Below, piece by piece: positions 42,328 through 51,578 of a stretch of 64,000 nt of DNA (positions are counted from its first letter, which is position 1; each line of letters begins with the position of its first letter). A program made the position numbers and the translations under genes. The notes beneath the pieces were generated by a model that saw nothing but the letters and a program-made list of their open reading frames with translations, was not told where the DNA came from and ran no database searches. The stretch comes from Anaerosolibacter sp. (GTDB lineage: Bacteria > Bacillota > Clostridia > Peptostreptococcales > Thermotaleaceae), in the NCBI RefSeq assembly GCF_029240175.1, contig NZ_JARBTM010000003.1, positions 1-64,000 of the forward strand, read 5' to 3'.

Positions 42328-43917
42328 ATGGGTTTTTTTGATAAACTATTTGAGAAAAATGAGAATCCCATACCTAAGATACCCATTGTAAAGGATTTTC
42401 AGAACAATTTAGACCAAATCAAGGAAATCCTCAAGGATGGGGATGATATCATCTATCGAGAGTTCATGGTGGGTCAGGAGCAAGACATGAAGTTTGGACT
42501 GGTCTATGCGGAAGGTCTTGCGGATAAAAACCTATTGAATGAACATATACTGCAAAACTTGATGGTATTATGCAGGACTGCCCCTATGGAGGTTCCTGAC
42601 CTAAGGGATAAGATATATGAAACCATCAAAAATGGCAGTGTGGCCGTTACAGATTTGAAGGAGATCGATGACATCCAAGTGGCTATCGATATGATCCTAT
42701 CCGGGGAATCCATCCTCCTCTTAAACCATTGGGATAAAGCCTTGGTCATCGCCACCAAGGGCTGGCCTATGCGGGGTGTCAATGCGCCAGATACGGAAAA
42801 GGTGATTCGCGGGCCTTCCGATGGTTTTAATGAGACCCTGCGGGTAAATACGGCTCTGGTTCGTAGAAGAATCCGTGATCCCAAATTTAAGATCAAGCAG
42901 ATGCAGGTGGGACAGCGGTCCAAAACTGACATCGCCATCCTCTATATTGAAGATATTGTGAATAAGGATATCTTAAAAATGGTAAAGGAGCGAATCGATG
43001 CTATTGATATTGATGCCATCATGGAAAGCGGCTATATCGAACAGCTGATTCAGGATAGCTGGCGTTCCCCTTTTCCACAAATGCAGCATACCCAAAGACC
43101 CGATACTGTGGCTGCAGCCCTCTATGAGGGCAGGGTGGCGGTTATAGTTGACAATACGCCCTTTGTATTGATTATGCCAGCAACGGTGGTTACGCTGATC
43201 CAATCCCCTGAAGACTACTATGAAAGACCCTTTATTGCATCGGCTATAAGAATGTTAAGGTTTGCTGCACTGATTCTTTCGTTGATCATGCCTTCCTTAT
43301 ATATTGCCATTACCTCCTATCATCCAGGTATGCTGCCAACGGATTTGGCCATGTATGTGGCAGGAAGCAGAGCAAACGTACCTTTTCCCGCTTTTATCGA
43401 GGCTTTTATCATGGAGGCCGCTCTGGAGCTGCTAAGAGAAGCGGGCATTCGGCTGCCGGGGCCTATTGGTTCCACCATTGGTATCGTAGGCGGTTTGGTG
43501 TTGGGACAGGCAGCGGTGGAAGCCGGGATCGTTAGTCCCCTGATGGTCATTGTGGTGGCTTTGACAGCCATTGCAGGGTATTCATCTCCCAGCTATAGTT
43601 TAGCCATTTCTTACCGACTATTGCGATTTGTAATGATGGCTTTTGCAGCATTTTTAGGATTGTACGGCGTGATCTGGGTAATTATAGCGATTTTGATTCA
43701 TCTATGTAACCTCAAGAGCTTTGGTGTACCTTATCTAAGTCCCTTTGTAGGCAGCGCAGCCACACCGCAGGATTTTAAGGATGTATTTATCAGAGCGCCT
43801 TTGCGATATATGAAAAATCGGCCCCAGTATCTCCATGCGGGGGATAGTCAGCGGTTAGCCTATGATACACAGGAAATATTAACGGAAGAAGGTGATGGGA
43901 ATGGGAAGCAGAAATAA
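42328..43917 (+). CDS. spore germination receptor subunit A (GerAA/GerKA family)
   Basis: A 529-residue inner-membrane protein of the germinant receptor. Large N-terminal soluble domain, then five or so membrane segments from about residue 240 (VAVIVDNTPFVLIMPATVV, FIEAFIMEAALELLREAG) typical of the family, with C-terminal FGVPYLSPF. AGAGGAGG precedes the ATG. First of the A-B-C gene set of a nutrient receptor; the nutrient cannot be read from sequence. Confidence 0.92.
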   Translation: MGFFDKLFEKNENPIPKIPIVKDFQNNLDQIKEILKDGDDIIYREFMVGQEQDMKFGLVYAEGLADKNLLNEHILQNLMVLCRTAPMEVPDLRDKIYETIKNGSVAVTDLKEIDDIQVAIDMILSGESILLLNHWDKALVIATKGWPMRGVNAPDTEKVIRGPSDGFNETLRVNTALVRRRIRDPKFKIKQMQVGQRSKTDIAILYIEDIVNKDILKMVKERIDAIDIDAIMESGYIEQLIQDSWRSPFPQMQHTQRPDTVAAALYEGRVAVIVDNTPFVLIMPATVVTLIQSPEDYYERPFIASAIRMLRFAALILSLIMPSLYIAITSYHPGMLPTDLAMYVAGSRANVPFPAFIEAFIMEAALELLREAGIRLPGPIGSTIGIVGGLVLGQAAVEAGIVSPLMVIVVALTAIAGYSSPSYSLAISYRLLRFVMMAFAAFLGLYGVIWVIIAILIHLCNLKSFGVPYLSPFVGSAATPQDFKDVFIRAPLRYMKNRPQYLHAGDSQRLAYDTQEILTEEGDGNGKQK

Positions 43918-45010
43918 TGACGTTATTTTAAGCAGTCAGTTTGCAGCGATTCTTTCTGTGACCATCATTGGGGTAGGGATCTTGTCCTTGCCAAGATTGG
44001 TGGTGGAGGGAGCCGGACCTGATAACTGGATCTTACTGCTTGCAGCTTCAGGGGCTGCATTGTTCGTCGGGTTGGTTATGGCCTTTGTGGTAAAAAAATT
44101 TCCGGGTAAAACCTACCTAGAGCTGACCCAGACTATGTTTGGAAAGCCAATAGGAACGTTGATTACCCTAGGATTCTCTTTCTATTTAGTGATTTTTTGT
44201 GCAGCAGAAGTTAGGATATTTGGGGAGGTTACCAAGCAATATCTTCTTTTTAATACACCCTTGGAGGTGCTGAGTGTTACCCTGCTGGTGTTGGCTGTCT
44301 ATTTGGCACGAAGCGGCATTGAGACCATCGCCAGGATGGCGGAGGTGATATTCCCCATCGCTACGGTCATTGCTATACTCATGGTATTGCCTGTTTTGCC
44401 AGAACTGGATGTATCTTACATATTACCGATAATTAGAACACCTTTTATGGATTTTGTAAAGGCTGTACCTACTATATTTTTCAGTTATTTAGGGATTGAA
44501 TTCATCTTATTGTATGGATCCTTTGTTAAGGACACCAAAAAAGTCCATAAGAGCGTACTCCTCACTGTGGGTCTGGTCACTTGGTTCTATTTATCGGTTA
44601 CATGGCTTACGGTTTCCAGATTTGGATTGATCGAAACCACCCATATTACCTGGCCGGCCCTGGAGCTTTTTAAAACCGTGGATATTCCCGGGGCATTCTT
44701 AGAAAACATTGAGGCATTTATCATGGCCATTTGGATTTTCTCGGTATTTATGACCTTGGCAGTGGCCTATTTTGGTGCCAGTTTGACCTTGAGCCAAGCG
44801 ATCAAGTCCAAAGAACAGAATTATCTGGTGCTCCCTTTGCTGCCCATTATTTATTTTGTTGCCATGATTCCTGATAATATCGCCCAAGTCACGGAGTTTA
44901 TGGACCTATATGCCTTCTATATGGGCACGCTATATATAACCATCATTCCTGTGGCTCTCTTGATCATGAGCTTTTTCAAGAAGGACAAAAGGGGGAAGAA
45001 AAGTGCCTAG
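43901..45010 (+). CDS. spore germination receptor subunit B (GerAB family)
   Basis: A 369-residue membrane protein with about ten helices, of the amino-acid-permease-like GerB family (SSQFAAILSVTIIGVGILSLPR at the N-terminus). It is the subunit thought to bind germinant. Start ATG 43901 lies after GAAGGTGA, inside the end of the upstream gene (17-base overlap). Confidence 0.9.
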   Translation: MGSRNNDVILSSQFAAILSVTIIGVGILSLPRLVVEGAGPDNWILLLAASGAALFVGLVMAFVVKKFPGKTYLELTQTMFGKPIGTLITLGFSFYLVIFCAAEVRIFGEVTKQYLLFNTPLEVLSVTLLVLAVYLARSGIETIARMAEVIFPIATVIAILMVLPVLPELDVSYILPIIRTPFMDFVKAVPTIFFSYLGIEFILLYGSFVKDTKKVHKSVLLTVGLVTWFYLSVTWLTVSRFGLIETTHITWPALELFKTVDIPGAFLENIEAFIMAIWIFSVFMTLAVAYFGASLTLSQAIKSKEQNYLVLPLLPIIYFVAMIPDNIAQVTEFMDLYAFYMGTLYITIIPVALLIMSFFKKDKRGKKSA

Positions 45011-46175
45011 ATGGAGGAAAATTTCCATTTTGTTGTTAAGCTGTATCCTACTCACCGGCTGTTGGGACAAGGTAGAGATTGAGCAGCGGGCCTTTGTAAG
45101 TGCCATGGGTATTGACAAGTTTGATCCCCAGGAAGAACAGGAAAAGGATGGGGCAGAAGAAGAAACAGAACCTGAACAAATATCGAGAAATCGATATATC
45201 GTGACCTATCGATACCCCAATACGTCAGTGATTGCTGGCAAAGGCGAAGGGGAGCCTGTGTTTAAGGCAACTTCCATAGGGAGAACCATTACCGACATCA
45301 ACAGCGAGGTTGCTACGAAGCTGGGGGGGAATCTTTTTTTTGGTCACCTAAAGCTGATTGTCATTGGAAACAGCTTGGCAGAAGATGAACAACTCATGCG
45401 GGAGGTATTTGATTATATAGAAAGAAACGCCATGATCGGAAGAAAGATACATTATATGATTGCCTCGGGAAAGGCCAAGGATTTATTAGAGGTAAAATTG
45501 GCGCGACAGCCTGTGGCAGGGTTATTTGTCAGAGATATTATTGAACAGAACATGAGGACATCTCAGATTGCCGATGCGGATATCGGATATATTCTTCGGG
45601 CCCTCCATGAAAGTAGGGCAGCCATCACACCACAGCTAGAGGGATCAGAAGACGAATTGAAAGTAGCGGGAGCAGCGGTATTGAAGGATTATAAAAAGAT
45701 AGGCTGGTTGGGAGAACTGGAAACGGGAGCTATCATGTTTATGATGGATAAAGTGAAAAACACAGAGATTACCGTGAGGGTGAATGAACTGTTTATACCT
45801 GTCATGATCTATAATTCTCGAACCGCCGTAAAGGTGGAGGTAAGAGATGGAGAAATCTATGCGGTCTTTGATATAGAAAATGAAGGGGAACTAAGTCAGC
45901 ACCTATTTGAATTAATAGGAGATACTTATGAAGATGAATATCTTCGAGATGTTGCAAAGGCAGTTTCAGAAAAGATTAAAAACCAAGTGGAGGATACCTT
46001 TATAAGAAGTCAAAAGGAGTTTAATGCTGATTTGATTCAAATCAATGAAGAATTGCGAAAGCATGAACCGGATCTTTGGGATGAGGTAAGGGACAATTGG
46101 GAGGAAGTGTATCCTAAAGTTAAGGTAGAAGCCAATGTGGAGACCGATATTCGAAGAATTGGCACTACACGATAA
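45003..46175 (+). CDS. spore germination receptor lipoprotein subunit C (GerAC family)
   Basis: A 390-residue lipoprotein. Lipobox LLTGC with Cys at about residue 20, then the family opening CWDKVEIEQRAFVSAMGIDK and the C-terminal domain with IRRIGTTR. Start is GTG 45003, overlapping gerB-type gene by eight bases. Completes one germinant receptor operon of four genes. Confidence 0.92.
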   Translation: MPRWRKISILLLSCILLTGCWDKVEIEQRAFVSAMGIDKFDPQEEQEKDGAEEETEPEQISRNRYIVTYRYPNTSVIAGKGEGEPVFKATSIGRTITDINSEVATKLGGNLFFGHLKLIVIGNSLAEDEQLMREVFDYIERNAMIGRKIHYMIASGKAKDLLEVKLARQPVAGLFVRDIIEQNMRTSQIADADIGYILRALHESRAAITPQLEGSEDELKVAGAAVLKDYKKIGWLGELETGAIMFMMDKVKNTEITVRVNELFIPVMIYNSRTAVKVEVRDGEIYAVFDIENEGELSQHLFELIGDTYEDEYLRDVAKAVSEKIKNQVEDTFIRSQKEFNADLIQINEELRKHEPDLWDEVRDNWEEVYPKVKVEANVETDIRRIGTTR

Positions 46176-46281
46176 AAATATCCTAAAACTTCCAAGGAAA
46201 AATTTATAGAAACCAGTTTAAAATTTCCCCTCTTTGCTAATACTGAGAGTAGAATAAAAGATTAGCAATGGGGGGATTTTT

Positions 46282-46977
46282 ATGGAAAGGATGTACAAAG
46301 TAGTAGATGTACATAGGGCGAGAACGAGATTTATACTGGGACTTATTTTTATATTTTTAACGACATCCATATTTTATAGTTTGACAGGGGATGTGTATAA
46401 AAATCAGAAAAGCTATAAAGACAGCTTGATTCGATTCCATGTCTTGGCCAACAGCGATTCCCCAGAGGATCAAGCTTTGAAGCTGAAGGTAAGAGATCAG
46501 ATCATTGCAGCCATGAACCCAAAATTTGAGCAATCTGAGAGCTTGGATGAGACAAGGAAAATCATCAAAGATAATATAGAAGAAATTGAAGAGATTGCTT
46601 TGGCCGAAATTCAAAGAAATGGCAGTGACTATGGAGTAAAAGCCAGCTTGAGCGATGTGGTATTTCCAACGAAAAACTATGGCAGCATTACGCTTCCAGC
46701 GGGTACCTACGAGGCACTGCGGGTTGAGATTGGCAAAGCAGAGGGTGCGAACTGGTGGTGTGTCCTATTCCCACCTTTATGCTTCATTGATATCGAAAAG
46801 GGCTTGACTAGTGAGAAAACCAAGCAGGAAATGATGAACGTATTGACAGAAGAAGAATTCAAGATGATCCAGACCGCCTCCAGCGAGGACAAGATTCCCA
46901 TTAAGCTTAAATTCAAGGTAGTAGAAATCATCGAAACCGCCAAGGCGAACTTTGGCAAGGTGGTAGGGATGAGATAG
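46282..46977 (+). CDS. spoIIR: stage II sporulation protein R
   Basis: A 231-residue protein with an N-terminal membrane/signal segment (about 17-37) and the SpoIIR signature IRFHVLANSDSPEDQALKLKVRD and WWCVLFPPLCFID. In Bacillus it is made in the forespore, is secreted into the intermembrane space and triggers SpoIIGA to process pro-sigma-E. GGGGGG precedes the ATG. It stands alone. Confidence 0.93.
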   Translation: MERMYKVVDVHRARTRFILGLIFIFLTTSIFYSLTGDVYKNQKSYKDSLIRFHVLANSDSPEDQALKLKVRDQIIAAMNPKFEQSESLDETRKIIKDNIEEIEEIALAEIQRNGSDYGVKASLSDVVFPTKNYGSITLPAGTYEALRVEIGKAEGANWWCVLFPPLCFIDIEKGLTSEKTKQEMMNVLTEEEFKMIQTASSEDKIPIKLKFKVVEIIETAKANFGKVVGMR

Positions 46978-46984
46978 TCATATA

Positions 46985-47058
46985 AGGTTGAGGCTAAGGT
47001 TAAGGTTAAAAGATAGAGAATTATTCGTAGGGAATGGCCCCTGTTCCATTCCGAAAAT
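46985..47058. repeat. single repeat arms
   Basis: A GGTTGAGGCTAAGGTTAAGG arm (46985-47008) followed by a GTAGGGAATGGCCCCTGTTCC arm (47028-47058), both without their inverted partner, so probably remnants. Confidence 0.5.
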
Positions 47059-47075
47059 TAAAAATATATGAAAAA

Positions 47076-47102
47076 GGGAAGAACGGCGTTCTTCTCTTTT
47101 TT
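47076..47102 (+). terminator. intrinsic terminator after spoIIR
   Basis: GAAGAAC / GTTCTTC stem with a three-base loop and Ts. Confidence 0.7.
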
Positions 47103-47256
47103 ATGTGTCAAATATAACCATCCATGTAAACGAGAATAATTGATAAATCTGCTACAAAAAATAAAATTGAAATACATTCTCCAATTGAAAAATATATGGG
47201 ATGGATTTAGGGGGTCTACTTCTAACATCTATCTTAATCAAGAAAGGAGGAACAGC

Positions 47257-47964
47257 ATGAGAAAAGTTGCATTGGCAGCATGTTGTATATTGATTTTCGT
47301 CTTTACTGTAGGAGCTTTCGCCTTGGATAGTTATTTTGCTGTAGGCTCAGCCCAAGAAACCCTTTACTGGGGTTCCAGCGGGGATCAAGTCAAAAAGCTT
47401 CAAACTACCCTAAAAAACTGGGGTTACTATGCTGGACCAGTAGATGGAGTCTATGGGGGCGGTACATTTAATGCTGTAAAGGCGTTCCAAAAGAAGCATG
47501 GTTTATCTCAAGATGGGGTGGTGGGGCCAGCCACAGCAGAAAAATTAGGATTTCCTGTGAAGCAGAAGGCTGCACCTGCGGAATACAAACCTAGCAGAGG
47601 GAATATTGCTAGGGATGATGAGGTTACACTTATGGCTAAGGCCATCACAGGAGAAGCAAGGGGAGAACCTTATATTGGTCAAGTGGCAGTAGGCGCAGTG
47701 ATTTTAAATCGAACCCGCCATCCATCCTTTCCCAATACCATTGCGGGTGTAATCTATCAGCCAGGGGCGTTTACAGCGGTGGATGATGGACAAATCAATT
47801 TGCCTGCTGATCCAAGCTGTCTGAAAGCGGCCCGGGATGCGTTGAATGGATGGGATCCAACAGGAGGAACCCTCTATTACTGGAATCCGGCCACAGCAAC
47901 CAGCAAATGGATTTGGTCAAGAACTGTGGAAAAGAAAATAGGCAAGCACTGGTTTGGAAACTAG
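47257..47964 (+). CDS. sleB: spore cortex-lytic enzyme SleB
   Basis: A 235-residue exported enzyme: signal segment (about 5-22), peptidoglycan-binding domain (GDQVKKLQTTLKNWGYYAGPVDGVYG at about 45-70) and C-terminal hydrolase_2 (SleB/CwlJ) domain (MAKAITGEARGEPYIGQVAVGAVILNR) with its catalytic glutamate. It cuts cortex muramic-delta-lactam peptidoglycan at germination. Start ATG 47257 after AAAGGAGG was preferred to an upstream TTG. Followed by ypeB, its usual partner. Confidence 0.92.
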   Translation: MRKVALAACCILIFVFTVGAFALDSYFAVGSAQETLYWGSSGDQVKKLQTTLKNWGYYAGPVDGVYGGGTFNAVKAFQKKHGLSQDGVVGPATAEKLGFPVKQKAAPAEYKPSRGNIARDDEVTLMAKAITGEARGEPYIGQVAVGAVILNRTRHPSFPNTIAGVIYQPGAFTAVDDGQINLPADPSCLKAARDALNGWDPTGGTLYYWNPATATSKWIWSRTVEKKIGKHWFGN

Positions 47965-47983
47965 AAAAAAAGGTGGTGAAGAG

Positions 47984-49348
47984 ATGAAACGCGCCCTTTC
48001 AACGGTTTTGGCACTGGCTCTCGTCGTATCGGGAGTATGGGGATATACCCAATATCAGGAGAAAAGAGAATATCGTACATTTTTGAACAATCAGTTTCAT
48101 CGTATGTATTATGACTTAACAGGGAGTGTAGAATCCATCACATCAGATATTTCGAAGCTGATGGTATCCAGTCAAACCAAAGAAAATGTAGTACTGTATT
48201 CCAATATTTGGCAGAATGCTTACAATGCTCAAGAAAAATTGTCCCAGCTGCCTATACGGCATGCAGAGATCACAAAAACAGAAAAGTTTTTAAGTCAGGT
48301 AGGTGATTATACCTTCGCATTGGCCCAAAGAAGCATTGAAGGACATCAATTGACCGAAAAAGAGATCGATAGCTTGGAAAAACTTCATAACTATGCCCAA
48401 GAGCTAACCACGGATCTCCATGACATTCAAGATACAGTATTGACAGGTTTGGTGTTGCCTGGAGAATTAAGTAAGGAAGGCGGTAGAAAATTAAACAAGC
48501 AGGCAGAAGAGAAAAATCCCATTCAAGTAAAGTTCCAGAAGTTCGAAGAGAGAATGGTGGATTATCCAGAGCTGATCTATGATGGTCCGTTCTCTGAGCA
48601 CGTGATTGCAGGAATGCGACCTAGACTGCAAGGCGATAAGATTACAGAAGCAGAAGCCAAAAAGAAAGTAGAAAGCGTTCTAGGAGATAAAAAAGTAGAC
48701 AAGGTAGAGAAGTTAACCAATGGTAGAGGGAGAATAGATACCTATAGCTTTGAGGTTGTGCCTGAAAATAAAAAAGAAGGCAAAAGCAACCCTGTCTACA
48801 TAGATATTAGTCAAAGAAAAGGCTATGTGGTATGGCTCTTAAATAATCGTGAGGTGGAAAAGAAAAATATTTCTCCCAAGCAAGCTATAAAACATGCCAC
48901 AAAATTCTTAGAGGAAAAAGGCTTTAAGAATATGGTGGCTACCTATACGTTAACAAACTATGGTGGTGCTGCCCTCATCAATTATGTTTATCAACAGGAT
49001 GGGGTACTGATGTATCCAGACTTGATCAAAGTAAAAGTAGCTTTGGATAATGGAGAAATTGTGGGCTTTGATTCCAGTCATTTTCTAACAGCAAATTATA
49101 AGCGGGATATTAAAGAAGCAAAGCTAACGCCCGAACAAGCTCGGGAAAAGGTGAGTATTCGGGCGACAATCGAAGGTGAACCTCGATTGGCGTATATTCC
49201 TACCAGTGCCCATGGGGAAATCTATTGTTATGAGTTCAAGGCGGATTATAAAGGAGATACCTTCTTTATCTACATCAATGCCGACACTGGTGAAGAAGAA
49301 AAGATTCTAAAATATATTAAGATGGAAAATGGTTCCCTAATGATGTAA
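47984..49348 (+). CDS. ypeB: germination protein YpeB
   Basis: A 454-residue protein with an N-terminal membrane anchor (about 4-22) and two or three PepSY-like (YPEB) repeats in the C-terminal half, e.g. ITEAEAKKKVESVLG and LTPEQAREKVS. It is needed to keep SleB stable in the spore. ATG 47984 follows GGTGGTGAAGAG; the frame open to 47954 overlaps sleB. Confidence 0.9.
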   Translation: MKRALSTVLALALVVSGVWGYTQYQEKREYRTFLNNQFHRMYYDLTGSVESITSDISKLMVSSQTKENVVLYSNIWQNAYNAQEKLSQLPIRHAEITKTEKFLSQVGDYTFALAQRSIEGHQLTEKEIDSLEKLHNYAQELTTDLHDIQDTVLTGLVLPGELSKEGGRKLNKQAEEKNPIQVKFQKFEERMVDYPELIYDGPFSEHVIAGMRPRLQGDKITEAEAKKKVESVLGDKKVDKVEKLTNGRGRIDTYSFEVVPENKKEGKSNPVYIDISQRKGYVVWLLNNREVEKKNISPKQAIKHATKFLEEKGFKNMVATYTLTNYGGAALINYVYQQDGVLMYPDLIKVKVALDNGEIVGFDSSHFLTANYKRDIKEAKLTPEQAREKVSIRATIEGEPRLAYIPTSAHGEIYCYEFKADYKGDTFFIYINADTGEEEKILKYIKMENGSLMM

Positions 49349-49361
49349 AAGAGGTGATTTT

Positions 49362-49538
49362 ATGGAAAATACAACAAGAGGAAAAATCCCAGATCATATC
49401 AAGCGAGAGGTTGCAAAAGAACTGGGTGTCTATGACACAGTCATGCAAGACGGCGGCTGGGGCCGTGTAAGCTCAAGGGACTGTGGCAATATTGTAAAGA
49501 AGACTTTAGAAAGAGTAGGAAGAAACGAGCTGCAGTAG
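49362..49538 (+). CDS. sspF: small acid-soluble spore protein SspF
   Basis: A 58-residue protein with the SspF pattern: IPDHIKREVAKELGVYDTV, DGGWGRVSSRDCGN and IVKKTLER, the alpha/beta-type DNA-binding SASP core. GAGGTGAT precedes ATG 49362, 13 bases after ypeB, so it is probably co-expressed with sleB-ypeB in the forespore. In Bacillus sspF follows veg; here it is 20 kb away. Note that it has a Cys in RDCGN. Confidence 0.87.
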   Translation: MENTTRGKIPDHIKREVAKELGVYDTVMQDGGWGRVSSRDCGNIVKKTLERVGRNELQ

Positions 49539-49539
49539 G

Positions 49540-49783
49540 AGTTAGAAGTTAGAGGTTAGAAGTTAGAAGCTGAGAAGATAAAAGAAATTGAAAAAGACTT
49601 TTGTAGGGTCGGACGACCCTGTCCGACCGTTGGAGTGTTGGAAATAATTGTAGGGAACGGCGCCCCCGTCGTTCTGCAAGAAAAGGGAGAGCAATTCTCC
49701 CTATTTCTATTTATGCTGAAACATGAAAACCAATATATATGGCATACTATCCGTGACACCGCGTATCGGACACCGTGCACTGG
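49540..49783. repeat. series of dispersed repeat arms
   Basis: In order: GTTAGAA units (49540-49568), a GTAGGGTCGGACGACCCTG palindrome (about 49602-49630), a GTAGGGAACGGCGCC arm (49649-49677), a hairpin GGGAGA(GC)AATTCTCCC with T tail near 49685-49705 that may terminate the sspF transcript, and a CCGTGACACCGCG arm (49751-49783). Confidence 0.6.
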
Positions 49784-49880
49784 CCCTTAAAAAACATTTG
49801 AATAATATTTACTAGAGGTATAGAATATTAATGATATGAAGAATAAAATGGGGTGTAATATCCCTGAGAAGGGGGTTGCA

Positions 49881-50993
49881 ATGATGTCGAAAAAGTTAAA
49901 TGTAGCAGTGGTATTCGGAGGGAAATCCGGAGAACATGAGGTGTCCCTCATGTCTGCAACTTCAGTCATTCGAGCGATGAACAAAGAAAAATACAACATT
50001 ATTCCCTTGGGTATTACAAAGGAAGGGCATTGGATGTTGTACAATGGACCGATAGAAAAGATAGAATCTGGAGAGTGGGAAGGTATTTCTAACAAGCTTT
50101 TGAGAGAAGACCCTCAGCACAATATATTTTCAGTTGTACCCATGGGTGGAGAAGGGGTAGCTCTTTCTGTAGAGGGAATTCCACCAAATCTAGGAGAGCA
50201 GATCGACGTAATCTTTCCTGTGCTTCATGGTCCCTTTGGGGAGGATGGTACCATTCAAGGATTATTTGAAATGGCCGATATTCCCTATGTAGGGGCAGGC
50301 GTGCTGGCTTCAGCAGTGGGCATGGATAAGGTATATACAAAGAAAATTTTTGAGATGGCAGGATTGCCCCAAGGGAAGTATATGGTGGTGATGCGGAGTA
50401 AATGGAGAGAATCTGAATCCACGTATGTAGCCTTGATTGAAGAAAACTTTCAATATCCTGTTTTTGTAAAGCCTGCAAATCTAGGCTCAAGCGTAGGTAT
50501 CTCCAAAGCCCATGATCGGGTAGAACTGATTAAAGGAATCCATGAGGCTGCTAAGCACGACCGTAAGATTCTTATTGAGGAATTTATCAACTGCCGAGAG
50601 GTAGAGTGTGCTGTTCTGGGAAATGATGACCCCATGGCCTCTGTAGTGGGAGAGATCATACCATCCCATGAGTTTTATGATTATGAAGCCAAATATTTCG
50701 ATGATGGGAAGTCGAAGATGGTAATTCCCGCTGACATACCTGAGGAGAAGGCGTTAGAAATCCGAGCTATGGCAGTCAAGGCATATAAATCCATCGATTG
50801 TACCGGCTTAGCCAGAGTGGACTTCTTCCTTGACAAGGAGAACCAACAGGTATATATTAATGAAATCAATACACTGCCAGGGTTCACAAGATACAGCATG
50901 TATCCATTGTTGTGGGGCGCCACAGGTATCCCCTACGATGCGTTAATCGATCATTTGATCCAGCTGGCCATAGAGCGGTATGAAGATAGATAA
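49881..50993 (+). CDS. ddl: D-alanine--D-alanine ligase
   Basis: A 370-residue ATP-grasp enzyme for peptidoglycan precursor synthesis. Motifs: VVFGGKSGEHEVSLMSA at the N-terminus, FVKPANLGSSVGISK, IEEFINCREVECAVLGN, and the C-terminal ARVDFFLDKEN and NEINTLPGFTRYSMYP. Start ATG 49881 (or adjacent 49884) after GAAGGGGG; the frame open to 49836 was not used. Confidence 0.93.
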   Translation: MMSKKLNVAVVFGGKSGEHEVSLMSATSVIRAMNKEKYNIIPLGITKEGHWMLYNGPIEKIESGEWEGISNKLLREDPQHNIFSVVPMGGEGVALSVEGIPPNLGEQIDVIFPVLHGPFGEDGTIQGLFEMADIPYVGAGVLASAVGMDKVYTKKIFEMAGLPQGKYMVVMRSKWRESESTYVALIEENFQYPVFVKPANLGSSVGISKAHDRVELIKGIHEAAKHDRKILIEEFINCREVECAVLGNDDPMASVVGEIIPSHEFYDYEAKYFDDGKSKMVIPADIPEEKALEIRAMAVKAYKSIDCTGLARVDFFLDKENQQVYINEINTLPGFTRYSMYPLLWGATGIPYDALIDHLIQLAIERYEDR

Positions 50994-50994
50994 G

Positions 50995-51066
50995 ACGGTA
51001 CGCGGTACATGGTACACGGTTTCACGGATTTTTCCTGACACCGCGAACCGAGCACCGATCACCGAA
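50995..51066. repeat. CGGTNCA-type heptamer repeats, inverted
   Basis: ACGGTACGCGGTACATGGTA units on the left and CCGCGAACCGAGCACCGATC units on the right, nearly contiguous, after ddl. Confidence 0.68.
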
Positions 51067-51151
51067 TGATAGCAGTTTGAATATTGATAAGTACAGAAAT
51101 TAGATGGAAAGTTATATATGGATAAGAAAGAAATATGAGGTGAAATAACCA

Positions 51152-51568
51152 ATGAAGAATGTAATGCTTCGTATTGAAGGAACTCAGCAAAGCTATGATG
51201 GAGAAGAGAATAGTATAGAGCTGGTAACAGAAGGAAAGCTTTATCAAAAAGAGAATGCCCTATACTTGGTTTATGAGGAAACCGAAATTTCTGGTATGGA
51301 GGGTTGTACCACTACCTTGAAGGTTGTAAAGGATAAGATTTCCATGAGACGATTTGGCACCGCCCATTCAGAGATCATTTTTGAAAAAGGGAAGCGGTTT
51401 TCTACCAGATATCAAACGCCTTATGGAGACTTTGATATGGAGATTATCACAAAGGAAATGGAAGCCAGTATCTCAGACCACAACAAAGGGGACATCAACA
51501 TCGAATATGATGTGAGCCTCCGGGGTGTCATGGAAAGCCAGAACACATTAAATATAAGAATCATGTAA
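51152..51568 (+). CDS. DUF1934 protein (YwiB-like)
   Basis: A 138-residue predicted beta-barrel of the DUF1934 family (IEGTQQSYDGEENSIELVTEG, GTAHSEIIFEKGKR, YQTPYGDFDMEI). Function unknown. It precedes argS in many Firmicutes (ywiB-argS), and here precedes an ArgRS-like gene, 10 bases away. Confidence 0.83.
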   Translation: MKNVMLRIEGTQQSYDGEENSIELVTEGKLYQKENALYLVYEETEISGMEGCTTTLKVVKDKISMRRFGTAHSEIIFEKGKRFSTRYQTPYGDFDMEIITKEMEASISDHNKGDINIEYDVSLRGVMESQNTLNIRIM

Positions 51569-51578
51569 GGAAGAGCCC